Made by a program: the position numbers and the translations under genes. A stretch of 64,000 nucleotides of DNA, taken from assembly GCF_026914265.1 (NCBI RefSeq), contig NC_069125.1, forward strand, positions 68,461,207 to 68,525,206. Direction: 5' to 3'. Of the stretch, positions 43,716 to 56,600 are shown piece after piece. Numbering within the stretch: position 1 is the first letter of the stretch; every line of letters begins with the position of its first letter. The notes under the pieces are model-generated. The model made no database searches. It had not been told where the DNA came from and was given only the letters and a program-made list of their open reading frames with translations. This DNA comes from Mya arenaria (Eukaryota; Mollusca; Bivalvia; Myida; Myidae).

Positions 43716-46050
43716 ATGGAGATTACAAGCTCCATACCGTTGGTCGGAAGCGTTCTGTTTGTCACCATGGTGACAGTGGTCTCCGGTCACGGGCGGCTAC
43801 TGGAGCCGCCGTCCCGCTCCAGTCTGTGGAGGTTCGGCTACAAGACACCGATCAACTACGATGACAACCAGCTTTTCTGTGGAGGATTTGATGTATGTTT
43901 GAGTAACAGTCTAGTTTAACCTACAGACAAGCCATACTAAAATCTCAAATACAGGTCGATAATAACCAAACACTGTCAACAGAAGTTCCAAAGACATATT
44001 GTGTTGTAATTGTTCTGAACATGGAATCAACTGATATACGATAACGCTGACAGTAAATAATCTCAATATTTAGCTTTTGGCCGTTCTTAAACAATAGGCC
44101 ACAGAAAGTATAATCAAATTTCTACTATAGGTGCAGTGGCATCAAAACGGTGGACGGTGCGGTGTGTGCGGAGACCCCTATAAAGGGCGGCGGGAGAACG
44201 AGGCGGGCGGCAAGTACGCCACTGGAACCATCGCGCGCCGGTACACGGAAGGCCAGACATTCTCAGTCACCGTGGAGGTGACCACGAACCACGGAGGATA
44301 CTTCGAGTTCCGTATCTGCCCAAATAACGACCCAACCAGACCCGTCACAGGTACTGACTCGTAATTTTATGAATAGACGTAAACATTCAAATCTGTATTT
44401 GTTTGTGTCACACTTAATTAAATACTTAATATCAGTAGTTTGAAGTGTGTGTTTGAGACAACGGAAATGAATGCATCTGTCTCTGTCTTTTAATAAAGAT
44501 GACCCTTTTATCCTCTGTGACCCTTAAAGACAAATCTCATGTTGTAACAAGAAGTTGGGATGTCTTGATAGTTTTGTCGAAAGTTCGTCCACTTGTAAAT
44601 TGACAATTGTAATCGGTTTATCAACAAAGAAATTCCATTTGGGCACATGAAGTGTGCAGCAATTACGATCTTACAGTGAACTCTATGTATATAATGAATA
44701 GAGGAACAACCTATCTGTGTGCTATTTGTCTTAAAATAATCATTCAAAGTTGCTGTTTTTTTTAATCGAACGTGTTCATTTTGCAGAGAGTTGTTTGGAC
44801 GAGCACCTCCTGCAACAGCCATCTGGAGACACGCGGTGGCTGGTGCCGGATGGTACCCGGATGTTCTCGCTCAGTCTCGTGCTGCCACGTGGACTCACCT
44901 GCTCCCAGTGTGTTCTGCAGTGGAAATGGAATACGGGTACGTTCACAAAGTTACGATTGTGAGTGTGTGATATATACGTGATATCATATACATTATACAA
45001 TTTACTTTCATATTGCATTTCTTTTTATTGTTTATTATATGACCTACAAATAAATAGTTTCTCGTTAGTATAGAGCACGATCGGCGTTTAAAATTACATT
45101 TATATATCATAGTTAACGGTTTCAATTACACAGAGCTGCATGGTAGATATTGTTGATTTCAGAAAACAAACCATCGTATTTGGTTTTTGATTTATATGCA
45201 AATCCACAACTTTAGGTAGGCTGATTTGCAAAAAGTCTGAACATAGAATGACTGGAAAACCGACTTTTAAGATATTTTTTACTTATGAATTATTTATACC
45301 ACATTGTATTACATCTTAAACATATAATACAACACTTATGAACATGTTTGTATTTAAATATGATCTTGATATTATCCACACATCGCATTTGATAACTACA
45401 GTCCATAACTGTATGATAATGCCATGTAAACTCAATACTTATATTTACAAAAAAAAATACATAAATAACTATTCATAAAAATAGGCACTATCTTCTTCAA
45501 TTGAGTCTTTGTTCTTAAAGAATAGTAAAAATACAGTTGTATTTAAGAATAATATTTTTTTATACTTTCAGCAAGTAATTGGGATTGTGATGCAAACAAC
45601 AAGTGTTGTAAGGGCTGCGGTCCCCAGGAACAGTTTTTAGGCTGTGCCGACGTCGCCATTAGAGCTGCCAATGTCGAAGGCTACGCCAGCAATAGCCAGG
45701 CGCCCATGGGCAAAGTACAAATTGGACCAATTATCCCTTTAAACGGTGGAACCATTGGATCAGGTCTGCAAACACCAAATATCGGCAGCGAGGGCTCATC
45801 GTCGGCCGGTTCCTCCCTCGGTTCCCTTCTTATCGGCGGTGCTGCAGCTCAACCACAACTATCTGCTAATTTCCAAGCAATTGATGGCGGGAGAGGCTTC
45901 GTTGGCACTGTGACGGCCGTGTGCAAGGCGACTCCGCTATGGCGGTCTCGGTACATCCTGGCGGATCAGTGGTGTAATACGCAGTGCGCGGCTGGCGCCT
46001 GTCCACCAATATATTGTCAGGATGGCTGCAAGGTTTTGTACGCGAATTAG
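43716..46050 (+). CDS. AA15 lytic polysaccharide monooxygenase (chitin/cellulose-active)
   Basis: Four exons (43716-43892, 44131-44350, 44787-44936, 45572-46050) join in phase to 341 residues. The signal peptide ends ...VTVVSG24, exposing H25 (HGRLLEPPSRSSLWRFG), the N-terminal copper-binding His of LPMOs. NYDDNQLFCGG, CGVCGDPY and TTNHGGYFEFRICP follow; H113 is the second His of the histidine brace. GPQEQFLGCADVAI closes the catalytic core, as in animal AA15 enzymes. A Gly/Ser-rich linker (about 230-270) leads to a C-terminal Cys-rich module with WCNTQCAAGACPP. The enzyme oxidatively cuts crystalline chitin or cellulose outside the cell. An acceptor-like TTTTAG at 43691-43696 suggests a 5' UTR intron. 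Its neighbours encode chitin-binding VWA proteins, and a young retroelement ends 279 bp upstream. Confidence 0.93.
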
Positions 46051-46133
46051 AACAGAAGCCATTGTCAAGATTGATCTCAATTTATACTCACAACACGTTA
46101 TGCGTGATTGTACTGTTGTATAATTTAACACAT

Positions 46134-46139
46134 AATAAA
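46134..46139 (+). promoter_or_regulatory. Polyadenylation signal of the LPMO gene
   Basis: AATAAA 83 nt after the stop codon, followed by a T/G-rich stretch at about 46155-46175. Confidence 0.7.
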
Positions 46140-49100
46140 TAGCAATAGTTGATATACATGTAGTCTGTTTTTGTAATTTTTGTACTTCGGAAGTCAAAAA
46201 GGCTGATCTTATTTTTATTTTATCTGAGTAATGTTCTTATAAGGAAGAAGTACCATGATGGTTGTACACCTATTCACCATGATTTAGCCTGTAGTTAAAC
46301 ATGAGTTACCGGTTGCCTGCAACAGGACACACAACTTCCATCCCTGTACCAAGTAATTCTACCACCAAGTCACAGAGACTGGGCATTACATAGTGAAAAC
46401 TTTTTACATTCTCTAAATAAGTCTGAGACAAGTCCAGAGCGAAACTCAGGGCAAATGAGAATATACGGTACATCCCCAGCCAATGAAAACGCATATCGCC
46501 TTCAATAAGTACCGAGCTTAATCGTTAAGAATAGCAGCTTTGTCGTCAACATTTTGTTTCCCGACTGTTGAACATAGGTTATAATCAGTTAGAACAGTAT
46601 TTGCAATCTTAAGACTAAGAAGAGCTCGCTCGATTCGCTTGCTCATTCCTTATTAATTATTTCATTGTTAATTAGATTTTACATAATCTATTCTAACTAT
46701 TACTATACAAAGTAAACCAGCATCCGCCTTCATGCTCCCATAGGGTAATATTATGTAGGGTTCCAAAGGGCGGTAGCCCATGCCACTGTGCAGACTTGCA
46801 TAAAAATGCTATAACACAGTTATCAGTGTGAACGACTTCATTGATCAGCATTCATCAACACCTCACTGCTCATGCTCATTATTTACGGGATATTGCAACT
46901 ATTACTAGTAACATTATCTTATAGTTATTTGCTTCAAACACGCCCATAACAGCCAAGTATTTATTAATTTCGTTTTATTTCGGTTATTAGGCTGAGTCGA
47001 CTTTTATATTGGGACGTGACATCATACTTAATTATATTGGACCGTGACTTTACACTCAATGATCCTCTTACCAAGTACTAGTTAGAACATAATTATGTTG
47101 TGAAATATGATAAGTGATAAAGCAATGTCTTAGATAATTACGTTTAGTTTTTCGCTGTACACAATTAAACAACTGATCTATCGTCAGAATCGACCTACAT
47201 GATATTATGAACACATTACCGATTGATATTGACCAACAAATACCCAGTAAGTAGTTCATGTGTCACATATTAAACCGGAGTGAGCTGTAACCGATTGAGA
47301 TAATAACTAACATTTCCAGCCAATCAAATCGCATATCGGTCTTGCCTCGCTTAACCGTTCAGGATTCCAGCTTTGTAACGTAAGTTAACAGACATGACGT
47401 CACGGTAACGTTGTTGTCGTTGATCATAAATTAAAAACAATTAATGGCTACTCCGATAAAATATAACCAATACGAATCTGAAGGTTATTAACAATACCAT
47501 CTGCAACGTTTAATTAATTATAGGTTATGTGAGCATCATGGATGTGGACCTGTGCTCCTTGACGAACGAACGAGCGTTGTCATCTACATGCTCTTATTTT
47601 TGTTGTTGAATAAATCATAGCATTACAAGCCTGTTTTTAAACAAAACACAGTTTGCACTTTTAAAATATCGTGTAATCCATTCAGCAGAAAAACCCGCGT
47701 ACTTCTTATATAAACGCTGTTATAAAAGTAAGAGGCTTACGACATACAATAATCAGATTTCACAATTAACGTGAACGGCTCAGAAATTAACATTAAATAT
47801 GGAATATTTTGAAAAATACTGCCAACCCATTGATTAAAAATGATTTCGACCATTATCATTCGTTTGTGAGTTGGGCTAGAATTCGTAACGTTATAGATTC
47901 CTATTAGTGTAACATTTATAATGTCAATTGATTTCAATTTAGTATACGTTAGTTTTACGACATACGGCTGTAAAATGCGCATAAAGCCCTTGGTAACCTA
48001 GCTATAAAAATGACGTATACTTATATATCATAAGCTTTCAAAATATTAACAATTACAACAATTGAGCGATCACGGAATCTGATAGAATATTTTACAGAAT
48101 TGTCTTACAGAATGTGTGATAAGGCGTCTATAGTTTTATGGTTTCTCTTAAAGACTTCAGACGTCTCTGATCAGACCCTTGGGAAATCGCTGCAGGCTTT
48201 GTAACATATTCGCTTACAGGACTCCGCGATTTGTATGATTGTATTTAATCAGACTTGGAAAACGTGAACAGATTCTTGACGTGGAACATTCTGTTTCCGT
48301 CTCATTGCATAATGGGATATTCAAGAGCTGCAAATGGAGAGCTATCCTTGACTTGTTAGATGTAACAAGTGTTGCAATCTTAATGAATGTACTATTAGCT
48401 AAAACGGGGTTTCTCTGCTCTAGCCAGTTTTCCCGTTATGTAAATGAAAAAAAGTAATATAAACTTGGATATGTTACCTCTAACCCAACAACAGAAGTTT
48501 GTGGACAAAGATGATATCCTCTTATTTAATTTGTATTTACAAAACTCATAGACAACACACATATACATTAAAACGTTGATGACCTTTGTTGAAAAGTGGA
48601 CACTTTCCGCTATATATTGAATTTTGTGAAATAGCCCTCACGTGGACCAGCCCAAGCCCCGTTGTAATATGAATTATTGACCCTGTTAAAGAATAACCCA
48701 AGGTACCTTTTTCAACGGTTAATACGATCAATTTACAGCGTTGACAACTGACCCCAACGTTATTGATCCTTCCTCGCTTATGAGTTGACCATCGTTGAAA
48801 AGGGAACCAATATCACACTTAGTCAATCCTACGGTCATAACTCATTTCATATATGAAGTAATATATTGCCTAATTATACAACTAAATCAGATAAGCGAAA
48901 TTTTAGTTCTTATTATTAGATGCCTCCCGTTTTGATTACCGACTATTCGATGTCAGGCTGCCACGATGTTAGGTTGCTAAATTCACGCCAGGCTATCACG
49001 CTGTCAGACAGCTAACTTATGCTGCCAGGCAACCACGCTATAAGGCTGCCAAGCTGTTCGGCTGCTGACTTCACATTGCCAGACTGTCACGCTGCCAGAC

Positions 49101-50689
49101 TTCAGGCCTATATGTTCCGAGGTGGCGAGACTGCTAAATTCACGGACAATCCAATAGACGCATGCAAGTTATTTGTATTTTTGATTTTACGTAATGCACT
49201 TAATGTAACGTATGCCACAACCAGCTGAAAAAACTATGTATTTGCTAAGTCAAGAGCCATAACCTTGCTGATACTAGTCAGAAAAGTAGGTCTATGCTAT
49301 TTAACCAACGTGCATTCTAATCTGTAAAGATTCTTTAAATATAATAGTAATGCAGTTGTTTTTGATGGAGTCCAAAAGATTAAAAAAAACTTTTAAACAT
49401 AACGTTTTGTTAAATTGAACAATCAACATATTCCCACCACCAGAAACATTCTTGATGTGTATTAAATTCTTTTTCACATTTGTAAGATTAACTAAAATGG
49501 ACTAAAATGGTACTTTGCTCGTACGCACATGAGTTAGTGTCTTTCAAAGTAAACATGATTATTTTATGTGTTAGTATACCCGGTAGTTCAATGTTCTCGG
49601 ATAAAATTAAAGAGAGGTGTAACTTAGGATGAAGATACGGTATAACCAAATATCATGTGTCCTGATGTGGTCCAGGCTGCAATCTCTACATTTTACATTG
49701 AGATTGCTACATTAGATTTATATTTTGTTTATATCTGAGTAATGCGCATAATTTATAGTTGCTATACTTTGAATTCAGTCCAATATCTACAATCAGAAAG
49801 AAACATTTCATGAATATTTCAGTGATTAAATATTTTCTGGTCCGTGGATGATTGATAACGCGTTAGAATTCAGAACTCGCTGGTTCCTGTCATCGCTGAA
49901 TAACAGGCGTATGATTGGTCTAAAACCGGGGTAAGATTATTACTGTACGTAAAAAAAGAACCAGTGATGTCTCTGAAAATGGGATGCATAGTGCGTAGAA
50001 TTTTATGCCTCTAAAATCCGAAATGAAAACCCGATCAATGAAGTTATAGGTTCAAACTCTAGTTAGGAATTACATGTAAATAAGCTAGCCAGTAGGATTG
50101 CGCAAATTGCTTGTTATTTCAAGAGATACCTAGAAGATTTTCTTCAACGGAGAGTCGATTTCTGATGTTACATGTATTTTTAAATTTTGCTTACCGTTAA
50201 AATATGAGCCCGTTACTGATAAAAATCAACGACATTTCTTGTCAAAAGTGAATATTGAAATGTTGCCAGGGTGCATTTTTAACGTTGAAAAAAGGAGCAT
50301 TTTGTAAAGAAACTGAATGTGACAGCGGCATACAACTACTAAGCACATTTTCGGAAAATAACTTGGAGCTCCTTGCCGATTCGAACCAAGAATTCATGTA
50401 AGAGCTAAAATAAGCAATTATCTATGTTTTGACAACTTGCGTTAATGACTGACGCAAAATAAAAATAATTACTTTATTTTTTTTTTCAAATAGTTCCAAT
50501 AACTGAAAATCTTTGATATCCCACCCAACATATACGAAAAGTTCGATTTCTAAAACAATGAGAGTAATAAAACATCCTGAATTAAGTTCTTAAATAAGCT
50601 AATGCAGACAATATTCTATTTTCAAAATACCAAAGTAAGATGTAACGTACGTAGAAACTCAGAACAAGTCCATATTCCATGTTAATCAA
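46140..50689. other. Intergenic region, no gene recognised
   Basis: 4.5 kb of AT-rich sequence. Two stretches (46470-46543 and 47318-47383) share CCAGCCAAT, CGCATATCG and a CAGCTTTGT end, so they look like an old duplication with CCAAT-type words. A worn repeat of GCTGCCA/CACGCTG words lies at 48957-49105. No coding exon with domain support was found. Confidence 0.5.
48957..49105. repeat. Worn short repeat of GCTGCCAG-like words
   Basis: GGCTGCCACGATGTTAGG, CAGGCTATCACGCTGTCAGA and GCCAGACTGTCACGCTGCCA recur loosely with a spacing of about 20-45 bp. Too diverged for a firm unit. Confidence 0.4.
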
Positions 50690-53600
50690 ATAGACAGACA
50701 CAGTAAAACGATATAGACTGCTTGCTTTGTGTACGTATACCATGGGTATACATAGTAGGACACTATTGACCAATGGCTTTATGCACGTTATACATGGACA
50801 GACACAGTAGAAAACTATTGACCGCTGGCGATGTGTACGTATAACATGGACCGACACAGTAGAACACTTTTGACCGCTGGCGTTGTGTACGTATAACATG
50901 GACAGACACAGTAGAACACTATTGACCGCTGGCGTAGTTTACGTATAACAAGGACAGACACAGTAGAACACTATTGACCGCTGGCGTTGTGTACGTATAA
51001 CATGGACAGACACATTATGACACTATTGACCGCTGGCGTTGTGTACGTATAACATGGACAGACACAGTAGAACACTTTTGACCGCTGGCGTTGTGTACGT
51101 ATAACAAGGACAGACACAGCATGACACTATTTATCGCTGACGTTATGTACGTATAGTAGAACACTATTGGCCGCTGGCGTTATGTACGTATAACATGGCC
51201 AGACACAGTAGAACACTATTGACCGCTGGCGTTGTGTACGTATCGCATGGACAGACACAGTAGAACAATTTTGACCGCTGGCGTTATGTACGTATAACAT
51301 GGACAGACAAGGAAGAACACTTTTGACCGCTGGCGTTATGTAAGTATGACATGGACAGACACAGTAGAACACTATTGGCCGCTGGCTTTATGTACGTATA
51401 ACATGGACAGACACAGTAGGACACTTTTGACCGCTGGCGTTGTGTACGTATAACATGGACAGACACAGTAGGACACTTTTGACCGCTGGCGTTATGTACG
51501 TATAATATGGACAGACACAGTATGACACTATTGACCGCTGGCGTTGTGTATGTATAACATGGACAGACACAGTAGAACACTATTGACCACTGGCGTTGTG
51601 TATGTATAACATGGACAGACACAGTATGACACTATTGACCGCTGGCGTTGTGTACGTATAACATGGACATACACAGTAGAACACTATTGACCGCTGGCGT
51701 TATGTACGTATAACATGAACAGACACAGTAGAACACTATTGACCGCTGGCGTTGTGTACATATAACATGGACATACACAGTATGACCATATTGACCGCTG
51801 GCGTTGTGTACGTATAACATGGACAGACACAGTAGAACACTATTGACCGCTGGCGTTATGTACGTATAACATGGACAGACACAGTAAAACACTATTGACC
51901 GCTGGCGTTGTGTAGGTAAAACATGGACAGACACAGTATGACACTATTGCTCGCTATCGTTGTGTACGTATAACATGGACAGACACAGTAGGACACTATC
52001 GACCGCTGGCGTCGTGTACGTATAACATGGACAGACACAGTAGGACACTATTGACCGCTGGCGTCGTGTACGTATAACATGGACAGACACAGTATAACAC
52101 TATTGACCGCTGCCGTTGTAAACGTATAACATAAACATACACAGTATGACACTATTGACCGCTGGCGTTGTGTACGTATAACATGGACAGACACAGTATG
52201 CCACTATTGACCGCTGGCGTTGTGTACGTATCACATGGACATACACAGTATGACACTATTGACCGCTGGCGTTGTAAACGTATAACATGGACATACACAG
52301 TATGACACTATTGACCGCTGGCGTTGTGTACGTATAACATGGACAGACACAGTATGACACTATTGACCGCTGGCGTTGTGTACGTATCACATGGACATAC
52401 ACAGTATGACACTATTGACCGCTGGCGTTGTGTACGTATCACATGGACATACACAGTATGACACTATTGACCGCTGGCGTTGTGAACGTATAACATGGAC
52501 ATACACAGTATGACACTATTGACCGCTGGCGTTGTAAACGTATAACATGGACATACACAGTATGACACTATTGACCGCTGGTGTTGTAAACGTATAACAT
52601 GGACATACACAGTATGACACTATTAACCGCTGGCGTTGTGTACGTATAACATGGACAGACACAGTATGACACTTTTGACCGCTGGCGTTGGGTACGTATA
52701 ACATGGACAGACACAGTATGACACTATTGACCGCTGGCTTTGTGTACGTATAACAAGGACAGACACAGTAAAACACTATTGCTCGCTGTCGTTGTGTACG
52801 TATAACATGGACAGACACAGTAGGACACTATTGACCGCTGGCGTTGTGTACGTATAGCATGGACATACACAGTATGACACTATTGGCCGCTGGCTTTATG
52901 TACGTATAACATGGACATACACAGCATGACACTATTGCTCGCTGGCGTTGTGTACGTATAACATGGACAGACACAGTAGAACACTTTTGCTCGCTGGCGT
53001 TGTGTACGTATAACATGGACTGACACAGTAGAACACTATTGCTCGCTGGCGTTGTGTACGTATAACATGGACAGACACAGTAGAAAACTATTGACCGCTG
53101 GCGTACTGTACGTATAACAAGGACAGACACAGTAGAACGCTATTGACCGCTGGCGTTGTGTAAGTATAACATGGACAGACACATTATGACACTATGGACC
53201 GCTGGCGTTGTGTACGTATAACATGGACATACACAGTATGACACTATTGGCCGCTGGCTTTATGTACGTATAACATGGACATACACAGCATGACACTATT
53301 GCTCGCTGGCGTTGTGTACGTATAACATGGACAGACACAGTAGAACACTTTTGCTCGCTGGCGTTGTGTACGTATAACATGGACTGACACAGTAGAACAC
53401 TATTGCTCGCTGGCGTTGTGTACGTATAACATGGACAGACACAGTAGAAAACTATTGACCGCTGGCGTACTGTACGTATAACAAGGACAGACACAGTAGA
53501 ACGCTATTGACCGCTGGCGTTGTGTAAGTATAACATGGACAGACACATTATGACACTATGGACCGCTGGCGTTGTGTACGTATAACATGGACAGACACAG

Positions 53601-56600
53601 TAGAACACTTTTGACCGCTGGCGTTGTGTACGTATAACAAGGACAGACACAGCATGACACTATTTATCCCTGACGTTATGTACGTATCACATGGACAGAC
53701 ACAGTAGAACACTATTGGCCGCTGGCGTTGTGTACGTATAACATGGACAGACACAGTAGAACACTTTTGACCGCTGGCGTTGTGTACGTATAACAAGGAC
53801 AGACACAGCATGGCACTATTTATCGCTGACGTTATGTACGTATCACATGGACAGACACAGTAGAACACTATTGGCCGCTGGCGTTATGTACGTATAACAT
53901 GGCCAGACACAGTAGAACACTATTGACCGCTGGCGTTATGTAGGTATCACATGGACAGACACAGTAGAACAATTTTGACCGCTGGCGTTATGTACGTATA
54001 ACATGGACAGACACAGTAGAACAATTTTGACCGCTGGCGTTATGTACGTATAACATGGACAGACACAGTAGAACACTATTGACCGCTGGCGTTATGTAAG
54101 TATAACATGGACAGACACAGTAGAACACTATTGGCCGCTGGCTTTATGTATGTATAACATGGACAGACACAGTAAAACACTATTGACCGCTGGCGTTATG
54201 TACGTATAACATGGACAGACACAGTAGAACACTATTGACCGCTGGCGTTATGTAAGTATAACATGGACAGACACAGTAGAACACTATTGGCCGCTGGCTT
54301 TATGTATGTATAACATGGACAGACACAGTAGAACACTATTGACCGCTGGGGTTATGTACGTATAACAAGGACAGACACAGCATGACACTATTGACCACTG
54401 GCGTTGTGTACGTATAACATGGACAGACACAGTAGGACACTATTGACCGCTGGCGTTGTGTACGTATAACATGGACATACACAGTATGACCATATTGACC
54501 GCTGGCGTTGTGTTCGTATAACATGGACAGACACAGTAGAACACTATTGACCGCTGGCGTTGTGTACGTATCACATGGACAGACACAGTAGAACACTATT
54601 GGCCGCTGGCTTTATGTACGTATAACATGGACAGACACAGTAGAACACTATTGACCGCTGGGATTATGTACGTATAACAGGGACAGACACATTATGACAC
54701 TATTGAACGCTGGCGTTGTGTACGTATAACAAGGACAGACACAGTTTAACACTATTGACCGCTGGCGTTGTAAACGTATAACATGGACAGACACAGTATG
54801 ACACTACTGACCGCTGGCGTTGTGTACGTTTAACATGGACAGACACAGTAGAACACTATTGACCGCTGGCGTTATGTAAGTATAGCATGGACAGACACAG
54901 TATGACACTATTGACCGCTGGCGTTGTGCACCTATCACATGGACAGAGACAGTGTGACAGTATTGGCCGCTGGCGTTGTGTACGTATAACATGGACAGAC
55001 ACAGTAGAACACTATTGCTCGCTTGCGTTGTTTACGTATCACATGGACAGACACAGTATGACACTATTGACCGCTTGAGTTGTGTACGTATAACATGGAC
55101 AGACACCGTAGGACACTTTTGACCGCTGGCGTTGTGTACGTATAACAAGGACAGACACAGTATGACACTATTGACCGCTGGTGTTGTGTACGTATAACAA
55201 GGACAGACACAGTATGCCACTATTGCTCGCTGTCGTTGTGTACGTATAACATGGACATACACAGTAGAACACTATTGACCGCTGGCGTTGTGTACGTATA
55301 ACAAGGACAGACACAGTATGACACTATTGACCGCTGGCGTTATGTACGTATAACAAGGACAGACACAGTATGCCACTATTGACTGCTGTCGTTGTGTACG
55401 TATAACATGGACATACACAGTAGGACACTATTGACCGCTGGCGTTGTGTACGTATAACATGGACAGACACAGTAGGACACTATTGACCGGTGGCGTCGTG
55501 CACCTATCACATGGACAGACACAGTGTGACACTATTGACCGCTGGCGTTGTGTACGTATAACATGGACAGACACAGTAGGACACTATTGACCGCTGGCGT
55601 CGTGCACCTATCACATGGACAGACACAGTGTGACACTATTGACCGCTGGCGTTGTGTACGTATAACATGGGCAGACACATTAGAACACTATTGACCGCTG
55701 GCGTTGTGTACGTATTACATGGACAGATACAGTAGAACACTTTTGTTCGCTGGCGTTGTGTAGGTAAAGCATGGACAGACACAGTAGAACAGTATTGACC
55801 GCTGGCGTTGTGTACGTATAACAAGGAGAAGACACGGTATAACACTTTTGACCGCTGGCGTTGTGTACGTATAACATGGAAAGACACAGTAGAACAGTAT
55901 TGACCGCTGGCGTTGTGTACGTATCACATTGACAGACACAGTAGAACACTATTGACCGCTGGCGTTGTGTACGTATTACATGGACAGATACAGTAGAACA
56001 CTTTTGTTCGCTAGCGTTGTGTAGGCAAAGCATGGACAGACACAGTAGAACACTATTGACCGCTGGCGTTATGTACGTATAACAAGGACAGACACAGTAT
56101 GCCACTATTGACCGCTGGCGTTGGGTACGTATAACATGAACAGACACACTAGAACAATAGTGACCGCTGGCGTTGTGTACGTATAACATGGACTGATACA
56201 GTAGAACAATTTTGACCGCTGGCGTTATGTACGTATAACAAGGACAGACACAGTATAACACTATTGACCGCTGGCGTTGTGTACGTATAACATGGGCAGA
56301 CACATTAGAACACTATTGACCGCTGGCGTTGTGTACGTATAACATGGACAGACACAGTAGAACACTATTGACCGCTGGCGTTGTGCACGTATAACATGGA
56401 CAGACACAGTAGAACACTATTGACCGCTGGCTTTGTGTACGTATAACAAGGAGAAGACACAATATAACACTTTTGACCGCTGGCGTTGTGTACGTATAAC
56501 ATGGAAAGAGACAGTAGAACAGTATTGCTCGCTTGCGTTGTTTACGTATCACATGGGCAGACACAGTAGAACACTATTGCTCGCTTGCGTTGTGTACGTA

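Noticed and set aside
46306-46494. 62-codon minus-strand frame
   Set aside because: No similarity I recognise, and it overlaps a probable duplicated non-coding stretch.
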